Of a stretch of DNA of 35,776 bases, positions 1 through 10,347 are shown piece by piece. The position numbers and the translations under genes were made by a program. Positions within the stretch are counted from its first letter, which is position 1. Each line of letters begins with the position of its first letter. The stretch is from Candidatus Acidiferrales bacterium (GTDB lineage Bacteria > Acidobacteriota > Terriglobia > Acidiferrales > UBA7541): positions 1 to 35,776 of the forward strand of contig DASYYH010000010.1 of the NCBI GenBank assembly GCA_035934015.1. The letters are read 5' to 3'. Below the pieces are notes generated by a model that was given only the letters and a program-made list of their open reading frames with translations, was not told the DNA's origin and ran no database searches.

Positions 1-1
1 T

Positions 2-1966
2 CAGCCAATGTCGCCTCCGGCTTTGGACCGCACGGCGAAGATTTGCTTGGCAAAAGATCCGGATGAGCGCTTTCAGTCGGCGCACGACGTGAAGCTGCAG
101 CTGGAATGGATACGCGACGCGGGTTCGCAGGCAGGAGTACCCGCGCCGGTTGTTGCACACCGGAAAACGCGTGAGCGAATTGCGTGGGCGGCGGCAGCAC
201 TGTTGTTGGTCGTCGCTGGGATTTTCGCTGCAGGGTTTTTCTTGCGCATGCCTCAGCAACTCTCGTTTGAGGCCTACGTTCTCCCGCCGAACCAAAGCAA
301 CTTCACTCTAGGGGAAGACGATGCGGCGGGTCCAGTAGTCCTCTCCAAAGACGGGAAGCACATCGCATTTGTCGCGGCGGACGCTCAAGGGAAAACACAT
401 CTTTTCGTGCGCGCACTCGATGACAAGGACGCGCAGATGATCTCAGGTACGGAGGGAGCAGAATATCCGTTCTGGTCTCCTGACGGGGAATCGCTGGGTT
501 TCTTCAGCAACGGAAAGCTGCGGCGCGTCCCAGCAAATGGTGGTCCTGTTCTGGACATTTGCGACGTGGTGCGGCCTCGCGGAGGCACCTGGGGCACAGA
601 CGACACCATCCTGATTGCACCGGATATAACCGCAGGCCTTTCCCGCGTGCACGCCGGCCCGGGCTCTGTTCCAGTTGAAGTCACAAAACTTTCACCGGAG
701 CACACCACGAATCGCTGGCCAGTGCTGCTGCCCGACGGAAAGCATTTCATCTATCTTGCAATCAGCCATTCCGATCCGTACGCCAGCGCGCAGAACGGAA
801 TCTATTTTGCATCACTCGACGGCAAAGAAAATCGCTTCGTGGTGGCGGCGGAATCGAATGCGGTGTACGCACACGGCCAATTGCTCCGTGTTCAGAATGG
901 CTCTTTGCTCGCAACCGCTTTTGATCCGAGCACAGGACGGACCAGCGGAGAGACAGCCGCCTTAGCTGCGGACGTGGGCTTTAATGTTTCCACATGGCGC
1001 GCCGCTTTTGACGCCAGCGATAACGGCGTACTGGTATATCAGCCGGCCATGGGGGCGGGAAGCTCGAAATTGATTATCTTCAACCGGGATGGCAAACCGG
1101 AACAAACCATCAGTGAAACAGGGCGCGCGATAGATGTGCGGCTCTCGCCGGATGGCCATAGAGTGGCAGTCTACGAAGGAGGAGGTGCGGAAGGATTCAG
1201 CGCGTGGAATCTGGACTTGGACAAGAACACGCGCATGCGCCTTACCTTCGGATTGATTACGCAGGGGATGGCGTGGTCAGCGGATGGGCGCGCACTCTAT
1301 TACGCCTCATTCATCCCCAATTCGGCAACTGACTCCAAAGGGTCTTACCGGATCGTGCGCAAGGCTGTGGATGGCACGGGCAAGGAGGAAACACTGCTGG
1401 AGTCGGAAGACCGCATCAACTTGTCGGACGTTTCTCCAGACGGTCAGAACTTCTTGTTTGAAAAGGTATACAAAGCTCTGCCTGCCACGACGACGTGGAT
1501 TACTTCTCTGTCCCCCGGAGCCAAGGCTCGACCGCTGATCGAGGAGCCGATCGGCACCTACTGTGGCGGCTTTTCTCCGGATGGCAAATGGGTGCTCTAT
1601 GACTCGTCAGAAACCGGCCGCTACGAACTGTACGCCATGTCACTCAGCCGGGGCGGCAGGCAGCAACTGACGAGCACCGGCGCATTGTTCTGGCGATGGC
1701 GCGGCGACGGCAAGGCCATCGATTACACCAGGGATGACGGAACAGTCTTTGAACTGCCGGTCAGCGAAACCGCCAGCCAGCTCGTCGCCGGAGCGCCGCA
1801 TATGCTTTTTAAGATGGGCGCGCCGGTCACCACGTCCTTCTTCGGGCGCAGTTGGGATGCCACGAAGGACGGGCAGCACTTCATCGTCGTAACCAGTGGC
1901 GAGCAAGCAAACGGCGCGACGGCCGTGCTCGTGACCAACTGGCCAGCGCTGCTAAAGAAGCAATGA
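2..1966 (+). CDS. Ser/Thr protein kinase with C-terminal PD40 propeller, 5' truncated
   Basis: The reading frame is open from the first bases, so the gene starts upstream of the window. The first ~30 residues match the end of a Hanks-type kinase domain (subdomain XI, CLAKDPDERFQSA). A basic juxtamembrane stretch follows, then one transmembrane helix encoded at about 179-245. The remaining ~570 residues are a presumed periplasmic beta-propeller with repeated PD40/TolB-like blades; SPDG or similar motifs recur (WSPDGESLGF, LSPDGHRVAV, FSPDGKWVLY). The protein ends NWPALLKKQ, exactly as the next gene does. Such kinases phosphorylate proteins on Ser/Thr, and the propeller probably senses or binds an extracytoplasmic ligand (inference). 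The catalytic motifs lie outside the window, so activity cannot be judged. It is followed after 39 nt by a paralogous kinase on the same strand. Confidence 0.85.
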   Translation, partial: QPMSPPALDRTAKICLAKDPDERFQSAHDVKLQLEWIRDAGSQAGVPAPVVAHRKTRERIAWAAAALLLVVAGIFAAGFFLRMPQQLSFEAYVLPPNQSNFTLGEDDAAGPVVLSKDGKHIAFVAADAQGKTHLFVRALDDKDAQMISGTEGAEYPFWSPDGESLGFFSNGKLRRVPANGGPVLDICDVVRPRGGTWGTDDTILIAPDITAGLSRVHAGPGSVPVEVTKLSPEHTTNRWPVLLPDGKHFIYLAISHSDPYASAQNGIYFASLDGKENRFVVAAESNAVYAHGQLLRVQNGSLLATAFDPSTGRTSGETAALAADVGFNVSTWRAAFDASDNGVLVYQPAMGAGSSKLIIFNRDGKPEQTISETGRAIDVRLSPDGHRVAVYEGGGAEGFSAWNLDLDKNTRMRLTFGLITQGMAWSADGRALYYASFIPNSATDSKGSYRIVRKAVDGTGKEETLLESEDRINLSDVSPDGQNFLFEKVYKALPATTTWITSLSPGAKARPLIEEPIGTYCGGFSPDGKWVLYDSSETGRYELYAMSLSRGGRQQLTSTGALFWRWRGDGKAIDYTRDDGTVFELPVSETASQLVAGAPHMLFKMGAPVTTSFFGRSWDATKDGQHFIVVTSGEQANGATAVLVTNWPALLKKQ

Positions 1967-2005
1967 TGAGTAAGGAGCTAAAAAGAAACCGAGTGTGATA
2001 ATTCA

Positions 2006-4642
2006 ATGAGCATCGCGAACGGGACAAAACTCGGGCCGTATGAAATTGTCGCGCCGCTGGGCGCGGGTGGAATGGGAGAAGTGTATCGCGCGAGGGATAC
2101 GCGGCTCGGACGCGACGTGGCGATCAAGGTTTTGCCGGAAGCGTTTGCACGCGACGCGGAACGCATGGCGCGGCTGCGGCGCGAAGCGCAGGTGCTGGCG
2201 TCGCTCAATCATCCGAACATTGCGGCGATTTATGGATTCGAGGATTCCGGCGGGACGCACGCGCTGGTGATGGAATTGGTTGAAGGGCCGACACTGGCCG
2301 AGCGCATCAAAGCGGGAGCCATTCCTCTCGATGAAGCGCTGGCGATGGCCAAGCAAATCGCGGATGGATTGGAATACGCGCACGAGCGCGGAATTGTGCA
2401 TCGCGATTTGAAACCGGCAAATATAAAAATCACAAACAGCGATGCGGTGAAGATTCTGGACTTTGGATTGGCGAAGGCGCTGGAGAACGATCCTGCCGCA
2501 GTGGACATTTCGAGTTCGCCGACGATCAGCCGGATGGCGACGCAGGCGGGAATCATTCTGGGTACCGCGGCATATATGTCGCCGGAGCAAGCGAAAGGCA
2601 AGACGGTAGACCGGCGAACGGATATTTGGGCGTTTGGGTGCGTGCTATATGAAATGCTGACGGGCAAGATGGCGTTCAGCGGCGAGACGGTGACGGACAC
2701 GCTGGCGGCGGTGATTAAGAGCGAGCCGGAATGGAACGCGTTGCCTGCGACGACGCCGGCGCGGATTTGCGAACTGCTGGTGCGTTGCTTGAAGAAAGAG
2801 GCGCGGCAGCGAGTGCAATCGATCGGCGACGCCCGTATCGCCATCGAGGAAGTTCTCACCGGCGGAACTGGGCAATACGAATCGGCGGAATCGGGCGGCG
2901 TAAAACCGCCCCTACAAAATGCGCGGCGGCGCGCGCTGCCGTGGGCAACGGCGGGCGTGCTCGCGATTGGGATGATTGCGCTTGCAGTGGCATACGTGCA
3001 GAAACTGCGAACGCGCGCCCCGCATGTGATCGCGCTTAATATGCCGCTCACAGATATGGCTTCACTTCCCTTGATGGCGCTCTCACACGATGGGCGTGGC
3101 TTCGCATACTTAGCCCAGAAGAACGATCGGTGGGTGCTGGCGATTCGTTCGATGGAAACGGGTGCAGTTCATTACTACGGCGCCGCCGGGCCAGTCGCCC
3201 TTGCGTGGTCTCCAGACGACCGCTTTGTGTTCTTTGAAACGACTGGGGAATGCTTAACGTTGGATGTGATCAGCGGCGTAACCAGCGATTTCGCTCTAAA
3301 CGAGGAGCGGATCCTCGGAGCGGCATGGATGCCAAACGGACGCGGTTTGCTGGCAGGAGGCGGCCCGAGAGGCATCCTGGAGATCAATAGCTCAAACAAA
3401 GAAACGCAGACGTTAATCAAGGCTGACGACGGTTCTGACTACGTTAGTCCCATGATGGTGGATTCCGGGCATTTCTTGTTCAGCGCCAAGAAGGTTGGGG
3501 CGGACACGTTCCATGTGATGCTCAGCACGCTGGATGGAAAATCAGTCCGCGAGCTTCCGATCACCTCCCACAGACCGGCCGATTATGCAAATGGCTACGT
3601 GTTCTTCACCAACGGCGACGCTTTGATGGCACAAGCTTTGCAGACAGACGGAACTCTCGGGGAATCTGTCCAGATTGCTAATCACCTGGCCATTGAAGTC
3701 GAATGGTTGCCAGCTTTTACAGTTTCGCAAGACGGGGCCATTGTCTACGAAGACGGAACTGGGGGAGCCGAAGAGCTCCACCTGTTGGACCGAACTGGCA
3801 AAGCCTCGGAACTGCCTCTGGGCGATGGCGCGTTCAACAACCCGCGCTTCTCGCCCGATGGCAAGTTTATTGCTTATGATCAAAGCGACACCAAGGGAAA
3901 TCGAGACGTGTGGATTTACAACCTTGCGCTCCGGCAGGCCACGCGTTTTTCACTTGGCGGACAGAACAGCGATGCTATCTGGTCGCCGGACGGAAAGCAA
4001 ATCGCATACAGCATAGTGAGCAATGGTGACTTTGAGATTGTAGCGCGGCCTGCCAACGGAGCATCTGGCGAGCGTGTACTCGTTCGTAGATCGCGGTGGA
4101 TGTTTCCGCGCGATTGGTCGCCGGATGGGAAATTCCTCGTTTACGACCAGTACGCCGCGGACAACTCCTCCGTCTGGAGGATTGCCGTTGCCGCGGCCAG
4201 CACACCATCGGAATACATCCCCGGTAATGGGTTTAGCAAAGCGGCAGAGCGAATTTCACCGGATGGGAAGTGGATTGTTTACGAGTCCACGGAATCCGGC
4301 GAAACTCAAGTTTACTTGGAGTCATTTCCTGAACGCAGCGGTAAGTGGCAAGTGTCCACCGGAGGGGGAATGCAGCCGCGCTGGTCGGGCGACGGGCGGA
4401 AGGTTTATTTCCTTTCGCCAGATAACAAAATAATGGCCGCGGATATGGCATTTACGGCATCCGGGCCGCAAGTGACGAAGATCAGCGAATTGTTTTCCGT
4501 GCCGCCTTCGCTCATCGCCGGCGGGAATCCCATGGATGTGACACGTGACGGCTCGCATTTTGTGCTGAATGCTCGTCACGGGGACGCCAGCCACAGCCTA
4601 AAGGTGCTGCTAAATTGGCCGGCGCTGCTGAAGAAACAGTAA
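2006..4642 (+). CDS. Transmembrane Ser/Thr protein kinase with PD40 propeller
   Basis: This is an 878-residue receptor-like kinase. The kinase domain (about residues 12-285) is complete: Gly-rich loop GAGGMGEV at 19-26, VAIK Lys41, alpha-C Glu60, HRDLKPAN from 132, DFG at 152-154, and SPEQ in the APE position. A hydrophobic helix at about 311-331 follows. The rest is a predicted extracytoplasmic PD40 beta-propeller with repeated SPDGK motifs (FSPDGKFIAY, WSPDGKQIAY, ISPDGKWIVY). The linker just before the helix (about 297-305) contains a short palindrome-encoded segment that looks inserted. The C-terminus NWPALLKKQ matches the upstream kinase, so the pair is a tandem duplication, probably co-transcribed. 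The substrate and signal are unknown. The ATG start puts the Gly-loop at the usual distance from the N-terminus. Confidence 0.93.
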   Translation: MSIANGTKLGPYEIVAPLGAGGMGEVYRARDTRLGRDVAIKVLPEAFARDAERMARLRREAQVLASLNHPNIAAIYGFEDSGGTHALVMELVEGPTLAERIKAGAIPLDEALAMAKQIADGLEYAHERGIVHRDLKPANIKITNSDAVKILDFGLAKALENDPAAVDISSSPTISRMATQAGIILGTAAYMSPEQAKGKTVDRRTDIWAFGCVLYEMLTGKMAFSGETVTDTLAAVIKSEPEWNALPATTPARICELLVRCLKKEARQRVQSIGDARIAIEEVLTGGTGQYESAESGGVKPPLQNARRRALPWATAGVLAIGMIALAVAYVQKLRTRAPHVIALNMPLTDMASLPLMALSHDGRGFAYLAQKNDRWVLAIRSMETGAVHYYGAAGPVALAWSPDDRFVFFETTGECLTLDVISGVTSDFALNEERILGAAWMPNGRGLLAGGGPRGILEINSSNKETQTLIKADDGSDYVSPMMVDSGHFLFSAKKVGADTFHVMLSTLDGKSVRELPITSHRPADYANGYVFFTNGDALMAQALQTDGTLGESVQIANHLAIEVEWLPAFTVSQDGAIVYEDGTGGAEELHLLDRTGKASELPLGDGAFNNPRFSPDGKFIAYDQSDTKGNRDVWIYNLALRQATRFSLGGQNSDAIWSPDGKQIAYSIVSNGDFEIVARPANGASGERVLVRRSRWMFPRDWSPDGKFLVYDQYAADNSSVWRIAVAAASTPSEYIPGNGFSKAAERISPDGKWIVYESTESGETQVYLESFPERSGKWQVSTGGGMQPRWSGDGRKVYFLSPDNKIMAADMAFTASGPQVTKISELFSVPPSLIAGGNPMDVTRDGSHFVLNARHGDASHSLKVLLNWPALLKKQ
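2893..2911. repeat. Small palindrome inside the kinase linker
   Basis: GGGCGG (2893-2898) and CCGCCC (2906-2911) form a perfect 6-bp inverted repeat around a 7-nt loop. It lies in frame in the linker between the kinase domain and the transmembrane helix and encodes SGGVKPPLQ. The flanking sequence (GTAAAACC...CCTACAAAAT) resembles a mobile intergenic palindrome rather than kinase linker sequence. That reading is an inference from its form and its placement in an unstructured region. Confidence 0.45.
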
Positions 4643-4709
4643 TCACTCGCGCATTCGAATGTGAAGGGCACGCTCCATTCGGGATGTCTGTTTGGACCGA
4701 AACGAAAGG

Positions 4710-4767
4710 CAGACTTCTCGTCGTCCCAGGAAGAGCAACCGACCGCAGGCTTCTCGGAATGACTAAA
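4710..4767. repeat. Dispersed intergenic repeat, copy A
   Basis: This non-coding stretch contains CTTCTCGGAATGACTAAA (4750-4767), preceded by CTTCTCGTCGTCC. A related arrangement occurs at 7909-7978, where a CGTC..CC block is followed by CTCCTCGGGATGACAAA. Both copies sit next to a related terminator hairpin. Divergence between the copies is substantial, so the relationship is suggestive only. Confidence 0.4.
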
Positions 4768-4810
4768 GAGCAAGATATTCGGCGCGTGCCACCAGTACAT
4801 GCAGATAAGA

Positions 4811-4845
4811 AAAAGGCGCTCCAGGAAGATTCCGGAGTGCCTTTT
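4811..4845. terminator. Bidirectional rho-independent terminator
   Basis: AAAAGGCGCTCC (4811-4822) pairs with GGAGTGCCTTTT (4834-4845), giving a 12-bp stem with one G-T wobble and an 11-nt loop. Both ends of the stem are A/T runs, so a U-tract follows the hairpin on either strand. It lies between the convergent kinase and TonB-receptor genes, where a shared terminator is expected. Confidence 0.8.
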
Positions 4846-4903
4846 GTGTTTTCCAGGCAAGCAGAACGATCAGCACACACCGTCCGCCGCGAAGACTCTC
4901 GAA

Positions 4904-7600
4904 TCAGAACTGAAAACTTATGGTGCCATAAGTCGAAAGCGGCTCGCCGGGATAAGCGAGGATGTAATTCGCTCCCGTCAATCCGCCGTTTGCAGCCGTG
5001 CCGAAATAGCCGCCGCTGGAGATGTACTCATATTCGTTAAATTTCCTGTTGAAAATATTCTGGAAGGAAATGCTCAGATTCACGAACTTCATGGGCGAGC
5101 CCGTGAAAGAGACGTTTGTAGTGGTGTAAGACGGCATGGTGGTGTTGCTTGGCCCCGGCTGGCTGCAGCCAACGTTGGCGATGAAGCCGCAATTGTCGAA
5201 GAGGTGTTGGGAACCCATTCTGTCGAACCAGAGCCGGGGCTCGACGATGAGACGGTCGTTGTGCATGATTCCGTAGTACACGCCAGCGTTGAGGGTTGAG
5301 TTAGGGACGTAAGCGACGGGAAGATTGTTGTAGATCGCGCACGGCGGGGCGGACCCTGTTGGCGTACTCTGAATCAGCTGCTGGCAGGCTGCGGTATTGG
5401 GCGCGCCGGTTACGTAGGTGGTGAAATGCGACGTCTCGGTGGTGAAATTGGCGAATATATGCAGGTTTTGCAACGGGTCATCGTCGAAGTAGGCGTTCAT
5501 CCCATGATAGGTTGAATCGCCGCCAGCGGAGATTTCAACAAGGCCGGCAGTTTCGAAATCGATTTCCTGATTGGTGTAGTCGAGGTGGTAGTAATCGGCG
5601 CCAAAGATGAAATTCTTGAGCGCAGGCGCGTCCTGGAAATGAATTTTGGCTCCGCCCTGGCTGTAGGCGCCTTTGGCAAGAAGGTAATAATTAGGATCAA
5701 CGGCCTGGAACTGACCGCCGCCACCGCCAAGAGAAGGCGAGTGATATTCCGTCGAATAGCCACCGTAAAAAGTCAGCCAAGGCGTGGCGATATAGCCCGC
5801 GCTGACGGAAGGCTCGACGCCACCCTTCCCCTGGTGGCCACCGCAGATCGAGCCTTGATTGGTGGCGTTCGGCGGGCCGAAGAGGTTGAGGTAAGGGTCA
5901 GCGTTGGCAGGATAGTACGCGCAATGCGTGCTCATCACGACGCCGGGCGCGAAATTGAAGTCGCGCGCGGCCTGGTCGGAGTAGCCGGTGCGGAAGCCAA
6001 CGAACCTGAGGCCAGGAGTGATGTGAAGCTTGGCGATGGGATGAAAATCATCCATGACATAGACAGAGGCGTCGTCCTGGTCGAAATAGCCGGAACGGAA
6101 TTTTCCGCCGATGTTTACGGTCGCTGTGGCACCGTCTCCGCCCAGAGCCGGGTCAAAGAAATTATTGTGGGCATTATAGAGTTCGTGGATGTAGTAAGCG
6201 CCGGCTGTGACCGTGTTCATAGGCAACACCTTGGAGATAGCGACCTGGTCGCCGAAAGCGTCGCTATAGGGGTTGTTCCACTCATCTACTTGGCCCGCGG
6301 GAGCGAACTGATCGGCGAGCCGCCGGTGGAAGCGACGAATGTGCATATACCAAGTCATATTCGTAAGCGTTGTTGTGGGATTTAGCTGTAGATTCTCGCG
6401 ACCATAAAGATTCCAGATCTCGTTTGTGTCGTATTTGTTGTAATCGTCGAAGGGGAGGGTGCTATAGAAGCCGCTCGTGGTCTCGCTGTAGTGGACTCCG
6501 TTTCCGCTCTCGATGATGCCCTGATCGGTCAGAGGAATCACCTGGGGACGGTAGCCACCAGCTTTGGCGTAATAGCTGCCGAGCTCAAAACTTCCTGCTG
6601 AAAACATGCGGATGGTTTTCACGAAGATGGCGCCATCTTGGGCGTGGTTCACAAATCCGTCGGGCGCGGAGCGGAAACTGTCGCCATTGCCGACGCCGCC
6701 TCCAACGACCGTAGACCAGCCGTGGAAGTCGCCGGTGTTCCCGACGAACGCAATGTTCTTTTGATTGAAGCTGCCGTAGCTGGCCTGCACGCTCATGTGC
6801 ATGCCTACGGTGGGTTGAATTGGCGTGAACTCAACCTGTCCGCCGATATTGTCGTAGAAACGGTCGTCCGGAGATCCTGGGCCATAAGTAACGGCCACGT
6901 CCTGCATGAGAAGATTTTGCGGCAAAGTGGCGGACTGCCAGAGGCCGGTGGCGACGTCGGTGACAGGGACGCCGTCGAATGTGATCCCGAGAGAGCCAGG
7001 CGCCGTAAAGCCAGTGTTTTCGCCGGCCCAACCCTGATGAATTCCATTGAGCTGAATCGTATATTTCGTGGCGCCTGTATTTCCGTAGCCGATCACATTG
7101 GCGCCGGGAGTGTAGGAAATCATTTGCGCGCCGCCGGCCACAGGTCCAGCTGCGTCCAATTGCTTACGGTCCAACACACGAGTGGATTCGTCGGAGAGTG
7201 CGACCTCTTCGCGAGTGGGCATGGGTCTGGCACCGGGCATGACGGTGCCACGGACGACGACGGACTGACCCAAAGTCTCGACCTGCAACTTGGCATTGAC
7301 ACTGAGCGGTTGGTCCGCGGACAAAGAGACCACTTGATTGAAGGACTGGAATCCGGATTTTTCGACTGTGACCAGGTATCGATCCGCAGAAAGGTTGCTG
7401 GCGACAAAGCGGCCGTCGGCTCCGGTGGTGGCGTGCGTGACCGTGCCGGAAGTGAGGTTGGTGATTGTGACCGTCGCCGCGCGAAGCGCCGCGCCGGATG
7501 CATCCAATACCTGGCCACTAATTGTGCCAGGGCTTTGAGCCAGAGCGAAGGCAGCGCAAAAAGAGAAAATGAAAAGGGATAAGCCTAGTAGCTTGCGCAC
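4904..7600 (-). CDS. TonB-dependent outer-membrane receptor with carboxypeptidase-regulatory-like N-terminal domain
   Basis: This is an 898-residue protein. It begins with a signal peptide (MRKLLGLSLFIFSFCAAFALAQ), followed by a CarboxypepD_reg-like Ig fold at about 24-105 (GTISGQVLDASGAALRAATV), a TonB-receptor plug at about 120-245 (including ITFDGVPVTDV and NIGGQVEF) and a long beta-barrel. It ends in SFQF, with the terminal aromatic residue expected for BAM recognition. It should sit in the outer membrane and import a ligand using TonB energy. No exporter, siderophore or SusD-like gene is adjacent, so the substrate cannot be named. It is shorter than the ~1,100-residue Oar-like receptors common in Acidobacteriota. 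The start is GTG at 7598-7600 with AAGGA seven bases upstream. It stands alone, bounded by terminators. Confidence 0.9.
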   Translation of the reverse strand: MRKLLGLSLFIFSFCAAFALAQSPGTISGQVLDASGAALRAATVTITNLTSGTVTHATTGADGRFVASNLSADRYLVTVEKSGFQSFNQVVSLSADQPLSVNAKLQVETLGQSVVVRGTVMPGARPMPTREEVALSDESTRVLDRKQLDAAGPVAGGAQMISYTPGANVIGYGNTGATKYTIQLNGIHQGWAGENTGFTAPGSLGITFDGVPVTDVATGLWQSATLPQNLLMQDVAVTYGPGSPDDRFYDNIGGQVEFTPIQPTVGMHMSVQASYGSFNQKNIAFVGNTGDFHGWSTVVGGGVGNGDSFRSAPDGFVNHAQDGAIFVKTIRMFSAGSFELGSYYAKAGGYRPQVIPLTDQGIIESGNGVHYSETTSGFYSTLPFDDYNKYDTNEIWNLYGRENLQLNPTTTLTNMTWYMHIRRFHRRLADQFAPAGQVDEWNNPYSDAFGDQVAISKVLPMNTVTAGAYYIHELYNAHNNFFDPALGGDGATATVNIGGKFRSGYFDQDDASVYVMDDFHPIAKLHITPGLRFVGFRTGYSDQAARDFNFAPGVVMSTHCAYYPANADPYLNLFGPPNATNQGSICGGHQGKGGVEPSVSAGYIATPWLTFYGGYSTEYHSPSLGGGGGQFQAVDPNYYLLAKGAYSQGGAKIHFQDAPALKNFIFGADYYHLDYTNQEIDFETAGLVEISAGGDSTYHGMNAYFDDDPLQNLHIFANFTTETSHFTTYVTGAPNTAACQQLIQSTPTGSAPPCAIYNNLPVAYVPNSTLNAGVYYGIMHNDRLIVEPRLWFDRMGSQHLFDNCGFIANVGCSQPGPSNTTMPSYTTTNVSFTGSPMKFVNLSISFQNIFNRKFNEYEYISSGGYFGTAANGGLTGANYILAYPGEPLSTYGTISFQF

Positions 7601-7857
7601 AGAGAAGTCCTTTCAGAAGGATTGGTGGTCATTCGATACCTGTATATGCTTGTTTCTCTTCGCCGACCGCACGTCTCCAACGGAGAAAAACGAACGGGCG
7701 TAAAACTAGGTTGGGTGGATTACAGGGGTGCTACAGGACGGTGAATTCTGGATGACAAGTCGGTTTTGAGCGGGCGGACCGAGGGGCGGGACGAAATTGG
7801 CTGAGATTGTGCGGCGACGAGGCGCGTTTAGCAGCTTTGGAAATCGGAGAAGAAAAA
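7601..7857. other. Intergenic leader of the TonB receptor
   Basis: No gene is seen here. The stretch holds the receptor's ribosome binding site near its 3' edge (read on the minus strand) and, at 7744-7757, a short TTCTGGATGACAA motif that resembles the end of the neighbouring dispersed repeats. I could not identify a convincing -35/-10 pair for the receptor. Confidence 0.4.
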
Positions 7858-7885
7858 AGGCGCTCCGAAGAAGTTCGGAGCGCCT
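7858..7885 (-). terminator. Rho-independent terminator of groES-groEL
   Basis: AGGCGCTCCGAA (7858-7869) and TTCGGAGCGCCT (7874-7885) form a perfect 12-bp stem with a GAAG loop. On the minus strand the hairpin is followed by a run of six T residues (A-run at 7853-7858). It lies about 100 nt beyond the groEL stop. The stem core matches the hairpin at 4811-4845, so the two look related. Confidence 0.85.
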
Positions 7886-7908
7886 CTTGTATTCTGAAAA
7901 CGACTACA

Positions 7909-7978
7909 GATCCCCGCCACGGCGGGCAAGCCTCGTCACCCTCGCTGAAAAACGCTCGGGACTCCTCGGGATGACAAA
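7909..7978. repeat. Dispersed intergenic repeat, copy B, with palindrome
   Basis: The block starts with a GC palindrome, CCCGCC (7913-7918) and GGCGGG (7921-7926). It continues with CCTCGTCACC and ends with CTCCTCGGGATGACAAA. The end motif is shared, with differences, with 4750-4767. It lies between the groEL stop and the terminator, so it would be transcribed as part of the groEL 3' UTR. Confidence 0.45.
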
Positions 7979-7983
7979 CTACG

Positions 7984-9633
<1,650 letters not shown>

Positions 9634-9685
9634 TCAAAATTTCCTCGGATAAAAATGCCCGCCGGATCGCTCCGAAGCGGGGTGG

Positions 9686-10006
9686 TTATCTTTTGCCAGA
9701 GGCAGCCTTTGCCGCGCCACCGATTTTTGCCAGAATTTCGTCTTCCTTCAGGATGAGATACTCCTGGTCGTCGATCTTGATTTCGTTGCCGCTATACTTG
9801 CCGAAAAGAATGCGGTCGCCGACTTTCACATCGAGAGGAATCAGCTCGCCCTTCTCGCGCCTGCCGGAGCCAACGGCAACAACTTCGCCTTCCTGGGGTT
9901 TCTCTTTTGCACTGTCGGGGATGATGATGCCTCCCTTGACAGTTTCCTTCTCTTCGAGCCGCTTCACGATCACACGGTCGTGGAGCGGGGTGATGTTCAC
10001 TGCCAT
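9686..10006 (-). CDS. groES: Co-chaperonin GroES (10 kDa)
   Basis: This is a 106-residue protein beginning [38 protein letters not shown], as in typical GroES with its mobile loop ([11 protein letters not shown]). It ends with a slightly extended Ala/Lys-rich tail. It forms the heptameric lid of the GroEL chamber. GGAGG lies about nine bases before the ATG. It is the first gene of the groES-groEL operon; the CIRCE element lies 55 nt upstream of the start codon, so heat-shock control by HrcA is expected. No hrcA gene is in this window. Confidence 0.98.
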   Translation of the reverse strand: MAVNITPLHDRVIVKRLEEKETVKGGIIIPDSAKEKPQEGEVVAVGSGRREKGELIPLDVKVGDRILFGKYSGNEIKIDDQEYLILKEDEILAKIGGAAKAASGKR

Positions 10007-10060
10007 ATCTCGTAACCTCCGCTTGAAGACTTCGAATGGCCGCAGGGGAGGCGGGTATGG

Positions 10061-10087
10061 TTAGCACTCCTCTTTGGCGAGTGCTAA
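10061..10087 (-). promoter_or_regulatory. CIRCE operator (HrcA binding site)
   Basis: TTAGCACTC (10061-10069), a 9-nt spacer and GAGTGCTAA (10079-10087) match the CIRCE consensus perfectly. The element overlaps the -10 end and the expected transcription start of the groES promoter, so HrcA binding there would block initiation. This is a textbook arrangement and strongly implies an hrcA gene elsewhere in the genome. Confidence 0.98.
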
Positions 10088-10113
10088 TATAGCAAAAATG
10101 GGGATAGCGTCAA
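10086..10113 (-). promoter_or_regulatory. Sigma70-type promoter of groES-groEL
   Basis: On the minus strand, TTGACG (10108-10113) and TATATT (10086-10091) are separated by 16 nt. The -10 hexamer abuts CIRCE, so transcription would start inside the operator. The position relative to CIRCE makes this assignment strong despite the short spacer. Confidence 0.75.
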
Positions 10114-10347
10114 GTTAATTTATGGAGAAAGGGAGGCACGCCAAGATCTTCTGTCCTTATGTAAGTATTTTATTTGTAATATATTACAAGACAGTCGCTC
10201 GATTTCAACGTGCTCTGGTGTTAGAGGCCAAGTCATGAGCAAAGGCAGGCAGCGGAAGGATTTGCTGTAGAGTCGGGATGATCCATAGCAGGCTGCACGA
10301 AGAGGGACGATACCGAGGTATGGAATCCGAGAGTTGAAAGTCTAAAG
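10114..10347. other. Intergenic region between groES and mobA
   Basis: No gene is seen. It holds an AT-rich patch with a perfect palindrome (10174-10189). The rest is featureless sequence up to mobA. I found no convincing promoter for mobA. Confidence 0.4.
10174..10189. promoter_or_regulatory. 16-bp perfect palindrome, putative operator
   Basis: TTGTAATATATTACAA reads identically on both strands. It lies in an AT-rich patch between the divergent groES and mobA transcription units, about 160 nt upstream of mobA. Its form fits a binding site for a dimeric transcription factor. The factor is not identifiable from sequence. Confidence 0.45.
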
